This document shows positions 1 through 8,753 of a DNA stretch of 64,000 nucleotides, in pieces. Below the pieces are notes generated by a model. The model did not search any database. It was not told the origin of the DNA and was given only the letters and a program-made list of their open reading frames with translations. Made by a program: the position numbers and the translations under genes. The stretch lies in assembly GCF_000236805.1 (NCBI RefSeq), contig NZ_AGFX01000012.1, positions 310,001 to 374,000 on the forward strand. The letters are read 5' to 3'. The DNA is from Paenibacillus peoriae KCTC 3763 (GTDB lineage Bacteria; Bacillota; Bacilli; Paenibacillales; Paenibacillaceae). Positions within the stretch are counted from its first letter, which is position 1. Each line of letters begins with the position of its first letter.

Positions 1-2236
1 CATTATGATCAATTAGGGATTGATAAATGGCCTCAAATTCTCGTTCATGCCGTGTAAAAGGAGCATCGTTCACCAGTTGATCCAGCACTTCGCGCAGTCT
101 TTCGTCACTGTTGGCTGTTTTACGCGCTGAATATTGGCCGTCCTGAACATACGCCTCAATCTGATCCACCTTTAAGCCAAAAATGAACATGTTGGCATCG
201 CCCACCATATCATGCATTTCAACATTGGCTCCATCCAATGTACCCAGGGTGAGTGCACCGTTCATCATAAATTTCATATTTCCTGTGCCTGAAGCTTCCT
301 TGCCTGCCGTAGAGATCTGCTCACTGACATCTGCTGCAGGAATGATCAGTTCCGCCAGCGAAACTGAATAATTTTCGAGAAAAACCACTTTCAGCTTGTC
401 CCTGACATCCACATCCCGATTAATCGTATCCGCCACATTGTTAATCAGTTTAATCGTCTGCTTGGCAAGAAAATAGCCTGGAGCTGCTTTAGCCCCAAAA
501 ATAAACGTGCGTGGCACCATATCCAGCGAAGGATTATTTTTAAGCTGGCTGTACAAATGCATCACATGCAAAATGTTAAGCAGCTGTCGCTTGTAGCCAT
601 GCAGCCGTTTGACTTGTACATCAAAAATCGAAGACGTATCCAGCCGGACACCGTATTTAGCAAATATATGATCGGCAAGCTTTATTTTATTATTTCGCTT
701 AATCGTCTGAATCCGCTCTTGGAACGACTCGTCCCCACTGTAACGAAGCAGGTCGATTAACTCACGTGGACGAGTTCTCCAACGTGTACCGATCGTTTCA
801 TCATACAAGCTTGCCAGTTTGGGGTTCGCGTGCATCAGCCAACGACGATGAGCAATTCCGTTCGTTTTATTGTTAAAACGACCAGGGTATAGCTCGTTAA
901 ACGACTTCATTTCCCGTTCCTTCAAAATGCGTGTGTGCAACGCCGCTACCCCGTTAACGCTGTAGCTGCCGACGATAGCCAAATGGGCCATGCGGATTTG
1001 TTCACCGTGAATAATCGCCAGCTGTCCAATTTTGATGTCCTGGCCTGGATAACGCTCCAGCAGCATAGCGCAATAACGCTTGTTAATTTCTTCAATGATT
1101 AAACAAATACGAGGAAGCAGCTCCCGCACCATATTGACAGGCCATTGCTCCAAGGCTTCGCTCAATATCGTATGATTAGTATACGAAACCGTCCGCGTCG
1201 TGATATCCCATGCTTCGTCCCAGCCCAAGCCCTTCACGTCCATTAGAATACGCATCAGCTCGGGTATCACCAGCGTTGGATGTGTGTCGTTAATGTGCAG
1301 CGCAATTTTGTCAGGCAACTGGCTGTACGGTAAACGAAGCTTCTCGAACGTACGCAAAATACTTTGCAAGCCGGCCGAGCACAAAAAGTACTGCTGCTTC
1401 AAGCGAAGCAGCTTGCCCTCATAGTTGGAATCATCCGGATAGAGAAAGGCCGAGATGGACTCTACCGAGCGGTTATAGTCGAGAAAGCGGTAGTAGCCGC
1501 CCTCGCCCCGAATCGGGCCTCGAACGGGGTCGAGCGCTGATTCCGCGCTCCAAATCCGCAGCGTGTTCACCTGCGCGTGTCCATAACCCACCAGCGGAAT
1601 ATCATAGGGAACTGCCCAGACCGTTTCGGCATCCTGAGTCTCGAATACGAGACGACCAGCCTGTTCACGAGCCTCTACCCGTCCCCAAAAGTGAACTTCG
1701 ACCTTCTTGTCAGGACGGCGTTCCTCCCAGACATTGCCCTTTTGCAGCCAGTAATCCGGCAGTTCCACCTGATTCCCGTCTACAATCCGCTGCTCAAACA
1801 GACCGTACTTATATCGGATGCCGCAGCCATGTCCTGCATAGCCGAGGGATGCCAGCGAATCCATAAAGCAAGCGGCCAGACGACCGAGACCGCCATTTCC
1901 CAACCCGGCGTCTGCCTCCTGTTCTTCGATTGCTTCCAAGTCCCAGCCCAGTTCTCCCAGTGCTTGCCGAACCATGTCCAATACACCCAAATTCAGCAAA
2001 TTGCTGCCCAGCAGACGGCCTATCAAAAACTCCAGTGAAAAGTAATAGACTTGCTTCTCTTGTCCTTCTTTATAGGCTTGGTTCGTATCCGCCCACTTCT
2101 TGCCGACCTGTTCGCGGATCATACCGCCCAAAACCTTGTATACGTCTTCCGCCTGAGCTTCCTGCATCGGTTTGCCCAGCCTTCCAACCAGTTGCTCTCG
2201 AAAAGCCTGCTTAAAAGCTTCTTTATTGCTGAACAA
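1..2236 (-). CDS. glgP: Glycogen phosphorylase, C-terminus cut by window edge
   Basis: Releases glucose 1-phosphate from the non-reducing ends of glycogen in the cytoplasm, using pyridoxal phosphate. I read about 745 residues from a TTG start at 2236, which follows an AGGAGG box (TTG-TTC-AGC start; no ATG fits). Family landmarks are visible in order: an N-terminal YFSLEFLIGR block, GLGNGGLGRLAACF, INDTHPTLVIPELMR, VKRLHGYKRQLLN, and the cofactor block EASGTGNMKF, whose Lys binds PLP. Family members are usually about 800-815 residues, so only some 60-70 residues are missing. It is the last visible gene of a leftward glgC-glgD-glgP run, with 46 bases between glgD and glgP, so co-transcription is likely. 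Identification is firm; whether it prefers glycogen or maltodextrin cannot be read from sequence alone, but the glgCD context favours glycogen. Confidence 0.96.
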   Translation of the reverse strand, partial: MFSNKEAFKQAFREQLVGRLGKPMQEAQAEDVYKVLGGMIREQVGKKWADTNQAYKEGQEKQVYYFSLEFLIGRLLGSNLLNLGVLDMVRQALGELGWDLEAIEEQEADAGLGNGGLGRLAACFMDSLASLGYAGHGCGIRYKYGLFEQRIVDGNQVELPDYWLQKGNVWEERRPDKKVEVHFWGRVEAREQAGRLVFETQDAETVWAVPYDIPLVGYGHAQVNTLRIWSAESALDPVRGPIRGEGGYYRFLDYNRSVESISAFLYPDDSNYEGKLLRLKQQYFLCSAGLQSILRTFEKLRLPYSQLPDKIALHINDTHPTLVIPELMRILMDVKGLGWDEAWDITTRTVSYTNHTILSEALEQWPVNMVRELLPRICLIIEEINKRYCAMLLERYPGQDIKIGQLAIIHGEQIRMAHLAIVGSYSVNGVAALHTRILKEREMKSFNELYPGRFNNKTNGIAHRRWLMHANPKLASLYDETIGTRWRTRPRELIDLLRYSGDESFQERIQTIKRNNKIKLADHIFAKYGVRLDTSSIFDVQVKRLHGYKRQLLNILHVMHLYSQLKNNPSLDMVPRTFIFGAKAAPGYFLAKQTIKLINNVADTINRDVDVRDKLKVVFLENYSVSLAELIIPAADVSEQISTAGKEASGTGNMKFMMNGALTLGTLDGANVEMHDMVGDANMFIFGLKVDQIEAYVQDGQYSARKTANSDERLREVLDQLVNDAPFTRHEREFEAIYQSLIDHN

Positions 2237-2282
2237 AGGTGTAACCTCCTGTATTTCGGTTTTAAATGCACAATATATCCCT

Positions 2283-3386
2283 TTAAATGGTGCTGTTCTT
2301 GGCAATGACATAGGGAGCCTTAATGTCTCCAATCAGAGTCCGTTCCGGTGAAATCTCTACATCCTTATCCAAAATAACATTCTCGACAATGGCGCCTTTA
2401 CGAATCGTGCATTTTTGCATAATAATCGAGTTGCTTACCCTCGCGCCCTCCTCTATCCGTACCCCGCGAAAAAGAATGCTATTCTCAACCTTGCCTCCAA
2501 TCGTGCAGCCATTGGCGACAAGCGAATGCTCCACCTCGGCGCTGTGAGTGAAGCGGGTCGGGGCTTCGTACTTGATTTTGGTGTGCACCGGCTGATTCTG
2601 GAACAGCGCTTGATACTGCTGCTGATCCAGCAGCCGCATACTATTTTTATAGTAACTCTCGATGGAATTAATGACCGCATGATACCCTTCATAAGGATAA
2701 GCGTAAATGCGCAGTCCGCTTGGATTTTTCTGAATCGCATCCCGGAAGAAATGATTATCCTGATGGGCAATGCAATGCTTCACCTGATCCAGATACAAGC
2801 TTTTGTCCATTACGAATATTTCCAGATAAATATTATGATGATCCTGCTCCTGGTGAATACCGGTCACTCGTCCGTCCTCAGCAATCTCCAGGCGTACGCA
2901 AGGCGCATGCTCAGCTTCTAGCTGCTCTATCGCTTTGTAGACAAGGGTGACGTCTGCATTCTTTTCCCGATGATAACGGTATACATCCTCAATATCTACC
3001 TTGTTGACATGCTGTGTTCCTGCGTGTATAACGGTCTGCCCGGCTGAGCGATGGAAAAAGTCCAGGTTGTTGTGCACATGCTGCAAATCCCCGCGTGAAC
3101 CATCCGTCGGATCATTCCAATCCGGCGGCAAAATAAACAGCCCGCCTCGTCTGCGATCTAAATCCCAGGGTCGGCCTTCACCCAAATGATCCAGCAGCGA
3201 ACGGTATTTGCGGCGGACGAATAGTGCAATATCATGCACCCCTGCATGCATCATGTTGGACAAGGTAAAATCAATGAGCCGGTATCGACTGGCAAAGGGA
3301 ACTGCGGCCCCGCACCGGAAATAGGTCAACTCCTTCAACTGATCCAGTTCGTGATCCAGATTGATAACTCCAATGAGTCGGCTCAT
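2283..3386 (-). CDS. glgD: Glucose-1-phosphate adenylyltransferase regulatory subunit GlgD
   Basis: Non-catalytic partner of GlgC in Firmicutes ADP-glucose pyrophosphorylase, which makes the glucosyl donor for glycogen. The 367-residue protein has the nucleotidyltransferase fold followed by a left-handed beta-helix region rich in hexapeptide-type repeats (from about residue 270). Where GlgC has the glycine-rich GGQGKRL substrate loop, this protein has DHELDQLKELT, which fits the known loss of catalysis in GlgD. An upstream in-frame ATG exists at 3434, but the ATG at 3386 is preceded by AAGGA and matches the usual MSRLIGVINL start. It lies 23 bases after glgC and probably forms a heterotetramer with it. 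Confidence 0.93.
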   Translation of the reverse strand: MSRLIGVINLDHELDQLKELTYFRCGAAVPFASRYRLIDFTLSNMMHAGVHDIALFVRRKYRSLLDHLGEGRPWDLDRRRGGLFILPPDWNDPTDGSRGDLQHVHNNLDFFHRSAGQTVIHAGTQHVNKVDIEDVYRYHREKNADVTLVYKAIEQLEAEHAPCVRLEIAEDGRVTGIHQEQDHHNIYLEIFVMDKSLYLDQVKHCIAHQDNHFFRDAIQKNPSGLRIYAYPYEGYHAVINSIESYYKNSMRLLDQQQYQALFQNQPVHTKIKYEAPTRFTHSAEVEHSLVANGCTIGGKVENSILFRGVRIEEGARVSNSIIMQKCTIRKGAIVENVILDKDVEISPERTLIGDIKAPYVIAKNSTI

Positions 3387-3409
3387 AGCGGACACCGTCC
3401 TTATCCGGG

Positions 3410-4555
3410 TTATATTCGTGCATGAAGCTTGCATTCCTGATCGAACAAAATAATCTCATCCGGGCTATCCTCAGAACCGATAACCATGTTGTCATCAATC
3501 ATCATGTTTTCGTTCACGATAGCCCGATGAATACGAACATTGCGTCCAATTTTTACATTCGGCATGATGACGGACTCGGTAATAACGCTGCCTCCGCCCA
3601 CTTCGACTCCATAAAATAGCACGGAATGCCTTACTTCTCCGTCCACCATGCAGCCTTCATTGACGATGCTGTTTTTCAGGATCGCTCGTTGGGTGATGTA
3701 CTGAGCCGGTTGATTGGGACTGCGGGTATAGATACGCCAGAAAGGGTCATTCAAATCCAAAGGCGGGTCCTGAGCCAGTAAATCCATATTAGCCTCCCAC
3801 AAGCTTTGAATCGTACCCACATCCTTCCAGTACCCGGCAAACGGATAGGCATACAGCGACCGTCCATGCTGGAGCAGCATTGGAATAATGTCCTTGCCAA
3901 AATCATGCGAGGATTCAGAATCGCTTGCGCTTTCCAGCAGATAGCGACGCAGTATCTCCCATTTGAACAAATAAATGCCCATCGAGGCCAATGTACTTTT
4001 TGGCTGTTCCGGCTTCTCCTCAAAGTCGTATATTTTCAGATCATCATCCGTGTTCAGGATCCCGAACCGTTTGGCTTCCTGAATCGTGACGTTGATGACA
4101 GAAATCGTGCAGTCTGCTCCCTTTTGCTTGTGATAGTCAAGCATGCGACTGTAGTCCATTTTATAGATGTGATCGCCTGACAAAATCAGGACATGCTCCG
4201 GGTCATATTGATCCAAAAAATGCAGGTTACGGTAAATCGCATCCGCTGTACCTCTATACCAGTTATTTCCGTTTTCTTTTTCATGCGGAGGCAATACGAA
4301 AACTCCTCCATCCAGGCGATCCAAATCCCAGTCGCTGCCTACGCCGATGTACGAATGAAGCACCAACGGTTCGTACTGGGTCAATACGCCTACCGTGTCG
4401 ATACCAGAATGGGCGCAACTGCTAAGGGGGAAATCAATGATGCGGTAGGTTCCTCCGAAAAATACAGCCGGTTTGGCAAGTGTCCGGGTCAGTCCTTTGA
4501 GTCTTTTGCCCTGTCCTCCGGCAAGCAGCATGGCCACCACTTCCTTCTTTCTCAT
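3410..4555 (-). CDS. glgC: Glucose-1-phosphate adenylyltransferase, catalytic subunit
   Basis: Makes ADP-glucose from ATP and glucose 1-phosphate, the committed step of glycogen synthesis. The 381-residue protein carries the catalytic loop [12 protein letters not shown] near the N-terminus, then the conserved block with [15 protein letters not shown], the [12 protein letters not shown] block and a C-terminal beta-helix. The ATG at 4555 sits 8 bases after GGGAGG; a GTG immediately before it is less well placed. It is the first gene of the visible glgC-glgD-glgP run, and the roughly 250 bases upstream, shared with a divergent small gene, should hold the promoter. Confidence 0.95.
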   Translation of the reverse strand: MRKKEVVAMLLAGGQGKRLKGLTRTLAKPAVFFGGTYRIIDFPLSSCAHSGIDTVGVLTQYEPLVLHSYIGVGSDWDLDRLDGGVFVLPPHEKENGNNWYRGTADAIYRNLHFLDQYDPEHVLILSGDHIYKMDYSRMLDYHKQKGADCTISVINVTIQEAKRFGILNTDDDLKIYDFEEKPEQPKSTLASMGIYLFKWEILRRYLLESASDSESSHDFGKDIIPMLLQHGRSLYAYPFAGYWKDVGTIQSLWEANMDLLAQDPPLDLNDPFWRIYTRSPNQPAQYITQRAILKNSIVNEGCMVDGEVRHSVLFYGVEVGGGSVITESVIMPNVKIGRNVRIHRAIVNENMMIDDNMVIGSEDSPDEIILFDQECKLHARI

Positions 4556-4813
4556 CACAAAGACCTCCCTGTCATGTGCGTCTGAAGCAATTGCGGCAGG
4601 ATATTGGGATCATATCCATTAAACGTGAATAGACACTCGTAATCGTTTCATTGTCGATGGAGCGGGTAAGATTTCATGTAAAGGGTAAAATCATAGTTAT
4701 GCGGAACGAGCGCAGGGAAGCACTAAATTGTAAAATCTCGTTCATCATTTCACATTTTGGATCATTTTACATCATTGCTGTATAACAGCATGATCATGAA
4801 GGAGGTGTTATTC

Positions 4814-4951
4814 ATGAAAAATAAAAAATGGGTGGTAGCCGCATTGGGAATAGGTGTTACGTATCTGATGAGAAATAAAGGGGCACGCGATAAGGTGCTA
4901 AACAAGGTACAGACATTCGTCAACCGCGCGAAAATATCTACAAAATCTTAA
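4814..4951 (+). CDS. Small basic hypothetical protein, 45 aa
   Basis: A short gene with a good AAGGAGGTG box 5-6 bases before ATG 4814; in-frame ATGs further upstream lack a binding site. The product starts with Lys-rich residues, has a weakly hydrophobic helix (about residues 6-18) and a basic C-terminal half. I do not recognise the family. It could be a small membrane-associated protein. It is transcribed away from glgC and ends just before a hairpin that suits the opposite strand. Confidence 0.6.
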   Translation: MKNKKWVVAALGIGVTYLMRNKGARDKVLNKVQTFVNRAKISTKS

Positions 4952-4974
4952 AGCTTTAAAACAAGAAAAAACCG

Positions 4975-5006
4975 AGCCTCTCTGCGTGGATTTATTCAGG
5001 GAGGCT
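4975..5006 (-). terminator. Intrinsic terminator after the DUF3891 gene
   Basis: A 10-bp stem (AGCCTCYCTG with CAGGGAGGCT, one wobble) with a 12-base loop; on the minus strand it is followed by CGGTTTTTTC. It lies about 30 bases past the stop of the leftward gene and also just after the rightward small gene, so it may serve both. Confidence 0.75.
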
Positions 5007-5037
5007 TTGCTCTGTCCGAGGCCATATCGGTAGACGG

Positions 5038-5850
5038 TCAGGCATTCTCCTTGCGTTTTTCTACTTCCATGATATGTTCGACGGTAAAGGTTCGATGCTT
5101 CCATTCAGAGGAACGGTAGGCTTGCAAAAGTCCTGAGGCATGAATTTGCTCTTTGTCCACCTGCTTAAAGGTATGAGTAATCCCCACCTTGCCTTTAAAA
5201 GGAAAAAGAGAGAGACCCACCGTCTGATTCGATAACCATTCGGCCCGAACCCGTCCGCCTTCATGGCGAACAGCCGGGAAGCTCAAACCATCAGCAAACC
5301 ATTCATAATCTGCCGCAGGTGTCCCTGGCTCCCGGCTGCACAAAAACAGACTCAATTCGTCGCAGAACAACATTCTGCGCACATCCGTACGCACCTGATG
5401 ATCGAAGGTGATGCCACCCGCCAGCTCCTGTTTGAGCCTTTGTCGCCGCTGTTCCTCCGCCTCCAGATAAGCACGCGTAAGCTGCTTGTCCTGAGCGTTT
5501 TCATGCTCGGTCCGTCCGACCAGCTCCTTGTACATCAAGCTGCACAGCAGCGCGGCATACGAATTCACTTGCTCCACTTCATCAATCCCAAGATGATAAA
5601 AGACAAACCGAGAACTGAGCGGAAAATCAATAAACGTATAAGGTGCGGATACATGATCATTCCAGAAAGGAGCAGCGTCCAACTTAATCCAACCCCGGTC
5701 ATGCTCCTTGGCTGCATATACAAAATCCTGCTTGTGCCGTCTATTCTTGAAGGCACTCTCTTCCCATTGTGAAGCCAGTTCACCTGAAATGTGGGCATGG
5801 TCATGCTGCGTTGTCATTACATAAGCTTGGTCCGTTTCATAAATAACCAT
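5038..5850 (-). CDS. DUF3891 family protein
   Basis: A 270-residue cytoplasmic protein resembling the DUF3891 family, whose biochemical role is not established. An N-terminal HDHAHISGELA block and a later AKEHDRGW block supply clustered His/Asp residues that could bind a metal, as in HD-type folds; this is inference. ATG 5850 is chosen because GGAAGGGGAG lies 5 bases upstream; the in-frame start at 5874 has no binding site. It is a single-gene unit with a terminator downstream. Confidence 0.7.
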   Translation of the reverse strand: MVIYETDQAYVMTTQHDHAHISGELASQWEESAFKNRRHKQDFVYAAKEHDRGWIKLDAAPFWNDHVSAPYTFIDFPLSSRFVFYHLGIDEVEQVNSYAALLCSLMYKELVGRTEHENAQDKQLTRAYLEAEEQRRQRLKQELAGGITFDHQVRTDVRRMLFCDELSLFLCSREPGTPAADYEWFADGLSFPAVRHEGGRVRAEWLSNQTVGLSLFPFKGKVGITHTFKQVDKEQIHASGLLQAYRSSEWKHRTFTVEHIMEVEKRKENA

Positions 5851-6085
5851 ATGCTCTCCCCTTCCGTTTGGCAATTCATCTGATATGTGTACAAACTTTC
5901 TGATCGAAGGACATGGTTATACTTACATTCATTATATCAGGATAAGGATAAAAAGGCAGTGAAGTTTTAAAGGCTCACACATACAATATCTTCTAAAGAA
6001 TTTACGAAAAAGACTATCAGATGGTACGATAAGACTATTGATGTTCCAATCATTACCTATGCACCTAGATCAGGAGGATTACAAG

Positions 6086-6976
6086 ATGGAAGAATTAGTT
6101 CGTTCGATTCAAAAACAGGTTCGAATCAAAAGAGTTGCCTGTTGGGCGGGGATCATTATGTTCGGTCTTGGCACGTTAGTTGGCATTGCGACACAAGAAT
6201 GGTTTATGATGCTCCTTTCGCTTGGGCTGACCGTTCTGGCGGTCTATGGATTAACCCAGATGAGTGGTATGACAAAGTATGCCTCGGAGTATCAACCGGG
6301 AAAAGGGTTCCGTTACTATCGCCGTACCGTTCAACAGAAACTGCGTTATCTTACTTGGGGGCAATGTATTTTGGCCGTATTTATCGTCCTGCTTTTCTTC
6401 TTGCAAAACGGCGGGCTCATCCCTTTTCTCATGGCCGTTTTTGGTATACTAACCATTCAGTTCAGCATTAAGAAACGGATTAAAAATCATCAGGAACCCG
6501 ATGCTGCTGTGTTGGATGATTTTGTACGCATGGGGATTGTTGCTGCGCATGAACAGATTATTGGAGTGTACAAAGATTTTGTACATCTAACCCATACGTT
6601 TCGAGGAAACCAGATTATTATCGTTACAGACAAACGTCTGATTTCGGTATTTGTGGAAGAACACGGGCGTGCGTTAAAAACCGAGATGCTGCTTGCAGGT
6701 ATAAACAAGGTGCGGGCAATTGGCACGGGCTTTCAGGGCCAAGGTTTATTACTGTCCGTAAGCAACCGCGACCATAACGAACTCCATATTCATATGGTCG
6801 GGAAAAGTATTTTCTTTTCTCCAGAGCAATTCATCAGTTCCTTATTGCGGGCACTGGATGCAGCACTAAAAAGTGGGACATACCCTGCAAAAGAAGCATT
6901 CCCAGCTTACCAACAAACGCGAATTTCATTGCACCCCTCAGAACAAGGTCTCCTGCATAAGCCAACAATGGCTTAA
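6086..6976 (+). CDS. Hypothetical four-helix membrane protein with PH-like C-terminal half
   Basis: A 296-residue protein of unknown function. Hydrophobic segments at about residues 17-37, 40-58, 95-112 and 115-135 suggest four transmembrane helices in two pairs. The C-terminal 140 residues are soluble and contain a strand-rich block (IIVTDKRLISVFVEE onwards) that resembles bacterial PH-like domains; this is a tentative fold call. ATG 6086 follows AGGAGG with 8 bases; upstream in-frame ATGs lack a binding site. It stands alone between a divergent gene and a long hairpin. Confidence 0.65.
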   Translation: MEELVRSIQKQVRIKRVACWAGIIMFGLGTLVGIATQEWFMMLLSLGLTVLAVYGLTQMSGMTKYASEYQPGKGFRYYRRTVQQKLRYLTWGQCILAVFIVLLFFLQNGGLIPFLMAVFGILTIQFSIKKRIKNHQEPDAAVLDDFVRMGIVAAHEQIIGVYKDFVHLTHTFRGNQIIIVTDKRLISVFVEEHGRALKTEMLLAGINKVRAIGTGFQGQGLLLSVSNRDHNELHIHMVGKSIFFSPEQFISSLLRALDAALKSGTYPAKEAFPAYQQTRISLHPSEQGLLHKPTMA

Positions 6977-6980
6977 ATAA

Positions 6981-7034
6981 ACGCCAAATAGCAAGCAAGC
7001 CCTGATCATGATGAGCTTGCTTGCTATTTGGCGT
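6981..7034. terminator. Perfect 20-bp hairpin between convergent genes
   Basis: Bases 6981-7000 and 7015-7034 are perfect reverse complements (ACGCCAAATAGCAAGCAAGC) around a 14-base loop. It lies directly after the membrane-protein gene and opposite the end of the peptide gene. There is no clean T-run on either side, so it could be an RNA-stabilising hairpin rather than a strict intrinsic terminator. Confidence 0.55.
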
Positions 7035-7064
7035 ACCTTCCTGTTCTACTTTAACTTCTGCCTA

Positions 7065-7172
7065 TTAATGATTGGCTCCATGATAGAATACCGAAATGAG
7101 GTCATGACTTGTAACAAACACCAGCAAGCTAAACAAACTGAGCGACAGAGACGGTGAAATCAATTTTTTCAT
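7065..7172 (-). CDS. Phr/AloP-like secreted signalling peptide precursor, 35 aa
   Basis: A 35-codon frame on the minus strand, too short for routine gene calling. It starts with an AAGGAG box about 10 bases before ATG 7172 and overlaps the last 44 bases of the TPR-protein gene in another frame, the classical arrangement of Rap-Phr and AimR-AimP type pairs. The product begins MKK, has a hydrophobic Leu/Ser/Val core (about residues 4-21), and ends in a polar tail SVFYHGANH from which a short mature peptide could be cut. Export by Sec and re-import by an oligopeptide permease would be expected from these families. The peptide itself is not a family member I can name; the call rests on gene position, size and layout. 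Confidence 0.65.
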   Translation of the reverse strand: MKKLISPSLSLSLFSLLVFVTSHDLISVFYHGANH

Positions 7173-7986
7173 CCTTTAACACTCCTTTTAAAATAGTTAT
7201 ATATTGGTCTTGCTGTGTTGCTGTAGCTTGGGTTCGGAAAATTTCAAATATAGCGGTACATTTTCTAAACTCATGCTCATGATCCATACCCAGAGTATCC
7301 GACAGCATGAGGGATTGCAGAATATAATCCAATGCAGCTGTAACTTGTTGCTGCTTGATATAGTAGAGAGCCAACTGATAGCAGAAGCGGAAATAGTAAG
7401 ATACATTCACAGGCTCTTCTAAATACTTGAAATCATCAATTTGCTCGGCAAATGATTGAAGTATAGTCTCTAAAGGGTAATCATGCCTGTAGCCCCCTTC
7501 TACGATGGAAAGAAGCCCCGGTAACAGCTCTTCCGGATTGTCTTGAAGAAATTGGACGTATTCCTGTAGCACTTCAGCATGGCCGGACAAAATATCAAGG
7601 GCGTACAGATTGGCTTTGGCAGCATGGCGATAATATTCAACCTCTGCTTCTCCATGCTGATCAAGACCATTAAACCAGCCCAATTCCGCGTATTTTTCGA
7701 TACAATCCCGGGCAGCTTCATAATTGCCCTGTTTTTGGAAGGTCATGCCTTTCATAAGATGACTGTAGCCGTAGTAATACACTAGCGGCCGATTGTTATG
7801 TATGAGTTGTACAGGCTTCTTGCGTGCTTTATAAAGCTGCAGTTCCTGATACTTTTGGCTGGCATGGTTATACAGATGATCACATAAAGCAATCATGTCG
7901 GCTCCGTCTGCAAATGAAAATGACAGCTTAATCATGTTAACAAGTGTGTCCAGATCTGTGATATGGGAGTGAACGAGATCATCCAC
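7129..7986 (-). CDS. AloR/AimR-like TPR protein lacking a DNA-binding domain
   Basis: A 285-residue, mostly helical protein with repeated YY/ALxYI patterns typical of TPR regulators. It resembles the C-terminal two-thirds of the full AloR-like protein encoded at 51.6-53.1 kb (both have a LYALDIL/IYTYKLLSGD-type segment, a YELAYYY/YQLALYY segment and a final KVWL/KGVL helix) but has no N-terminal helix-turn-helix. The GTG at 7986 lies 8 bases after AAGGAGG; the preceding GTG overlaps that box. Upstream bases hold no remnant of an HTH region that I can see. It would bind a peptide and act by protein contact, as Rap proteins do, or be a truncated receptor. Its gene overlaps the peptide gene at 7065-7172. 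Confidence 0.7.
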   Translation of the reverse strand: MDDLVHSHITDLDTLVNMIKLSFSFADGADMIALCDHLYNHASQKYQELQLYKARKKPVQLIHNNRPLVYYYGYSHLMKGMTFQKQGNYEAARDCIEKYAELGWFNGLDQHGEAEVEYYRHAAKANLYALDILSGHAEVLQEYVQFLQDNPEELLPGLLSIVEGGYRHDYPLETILQSFAEQIDDFKYLEEPVNVSYYFRFCYQLALYYIKQQQVTAALDYILQSLMLSDTLGMDHEHEFRKCTAIFEIFRTQATATQQDQYITILKGVLKDEKIDFTVSVAQFV

Positions 7987-8059
7987 CCTCCCCACCTCCT
8001 TGTCCGACTTTGAATACTCATTAATCTAAAGCGTGATCTACATTCATTTCTTCTAAAAT

Positions 8060-8098
8060 TATAACTTAATTACGTATTTATTACGTAATTAAGTTATA
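8060..8098. promoter_or_regulatory. 17-bp inverted repeat upstream of the TPR gene
   Basis: Bases 8061-8076 (ATAACTTAATTACGTA) and 8082-8097 are perfect reverse complements with a 5-base loop, extended by one more pair. It lies about 75 bases before the GTG start and is very AT-rich, so it may be an operator overlapping the promoter. No T-run makes it a good terminator. The binding protein is unknown. Confidence 0.5.
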
Positions 8099-8174
8099 TC
8101 ATAAAATCAAACAGATGGCAAGAATATTATGATAATATATTCCAATTCTGAGCATGTCGTCAGATGTTATTTGT

Positions 8175-8621
8175 TCACTTGTTCAATTCCATATGAAGTA
8201 AGGGAAATGCCCGACCTGATCCATCCAGTTCAGATCGTCCTGCTTGTACAAAGCCGTAATGTTGGTAAAAAGCATGCGCTTTCTCATTTTGCTCATTAAC
8301 GTCTACCTTCAGAGGTGTACCTTTTATTTTTTCAGCATGTTGGATGAGCCGGCTACCAATGCCCTGTCCATGCCGATCAGGGTCAACAAACAGCATCTCT
8401 ATTTTAAGCCCGTCCAGTCCGATAAAACCTGTTGGCTCCTGATGTTCATTCCATTCCATCCAAATTTCAGATTCCCTTAAAACGCCATTTTGTACAATTT
8501 GATGGTAAAATTGAATATCCTCTTCCGTCAAAAATGTGTGCGTCTGCCGCACAGCCCGATGCCAAATATCCACCAGTTGGTCATGATTTTCTTCCCGATA
8601 AGCAACGATTTGATTGTGCAT
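8175..8621 (-). CDS. GNAT family N-acetyltransferase
   Basis: A 148-residue acetyl-CoA dependent acyltransferase. The acetyl-CoA loop is seen in FVDPDRHGQGIGSRLI (R/Q-x-x-G-x-G/A pattern), followed by the family's later block ending in NEKAHAFYQHYGF. The substrate is unknown; overall look is close to YjaB-like acetyltransferases. ATG 8621 follows AGGAGG with 7 bases, which favours it over the upstream in-frame ATG at 8648. It stands alone. Confidence 0.85.
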   Translation of the reverse strand: MHNQIVAYREENHDQLVDIWHRAVRQTHTFLTEEDIQFYHQIVQNGVLRESEIWMEWNEHQEPTGFIGLDGLKIEMLFVDPDRHGQGIGSRLIQHAEKIKGTPLKVDVNEQNEKAHAFYQHYGFVQAGRSELDGSGRAFPLLHMELNK

Positions 8622-8702
8622 TGTATATCCTCCTATTCGAATATCCATTCAACATATTTCCGATTAAGTCTAACATGCTGATTTAGAGGCATACAAACGC
8701 AA

Positions 8703-8732
8703 TAGGGAAGCGGAATCATTCCCGCTCCCCTT
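8703..8732. terminator. Imperfect hairpin after uxaA
   Basis: GGGAAGCGGAAT and a partly complementary CCCGCTCCCC face each other about 25 bases beyond the uxaA stop. The T-run is weak on both strands, so this is only a candidate terminator. Confidence 0.35.
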
Positions 8733-8753
8733 TGCCTAATGCTGCACAACCTC

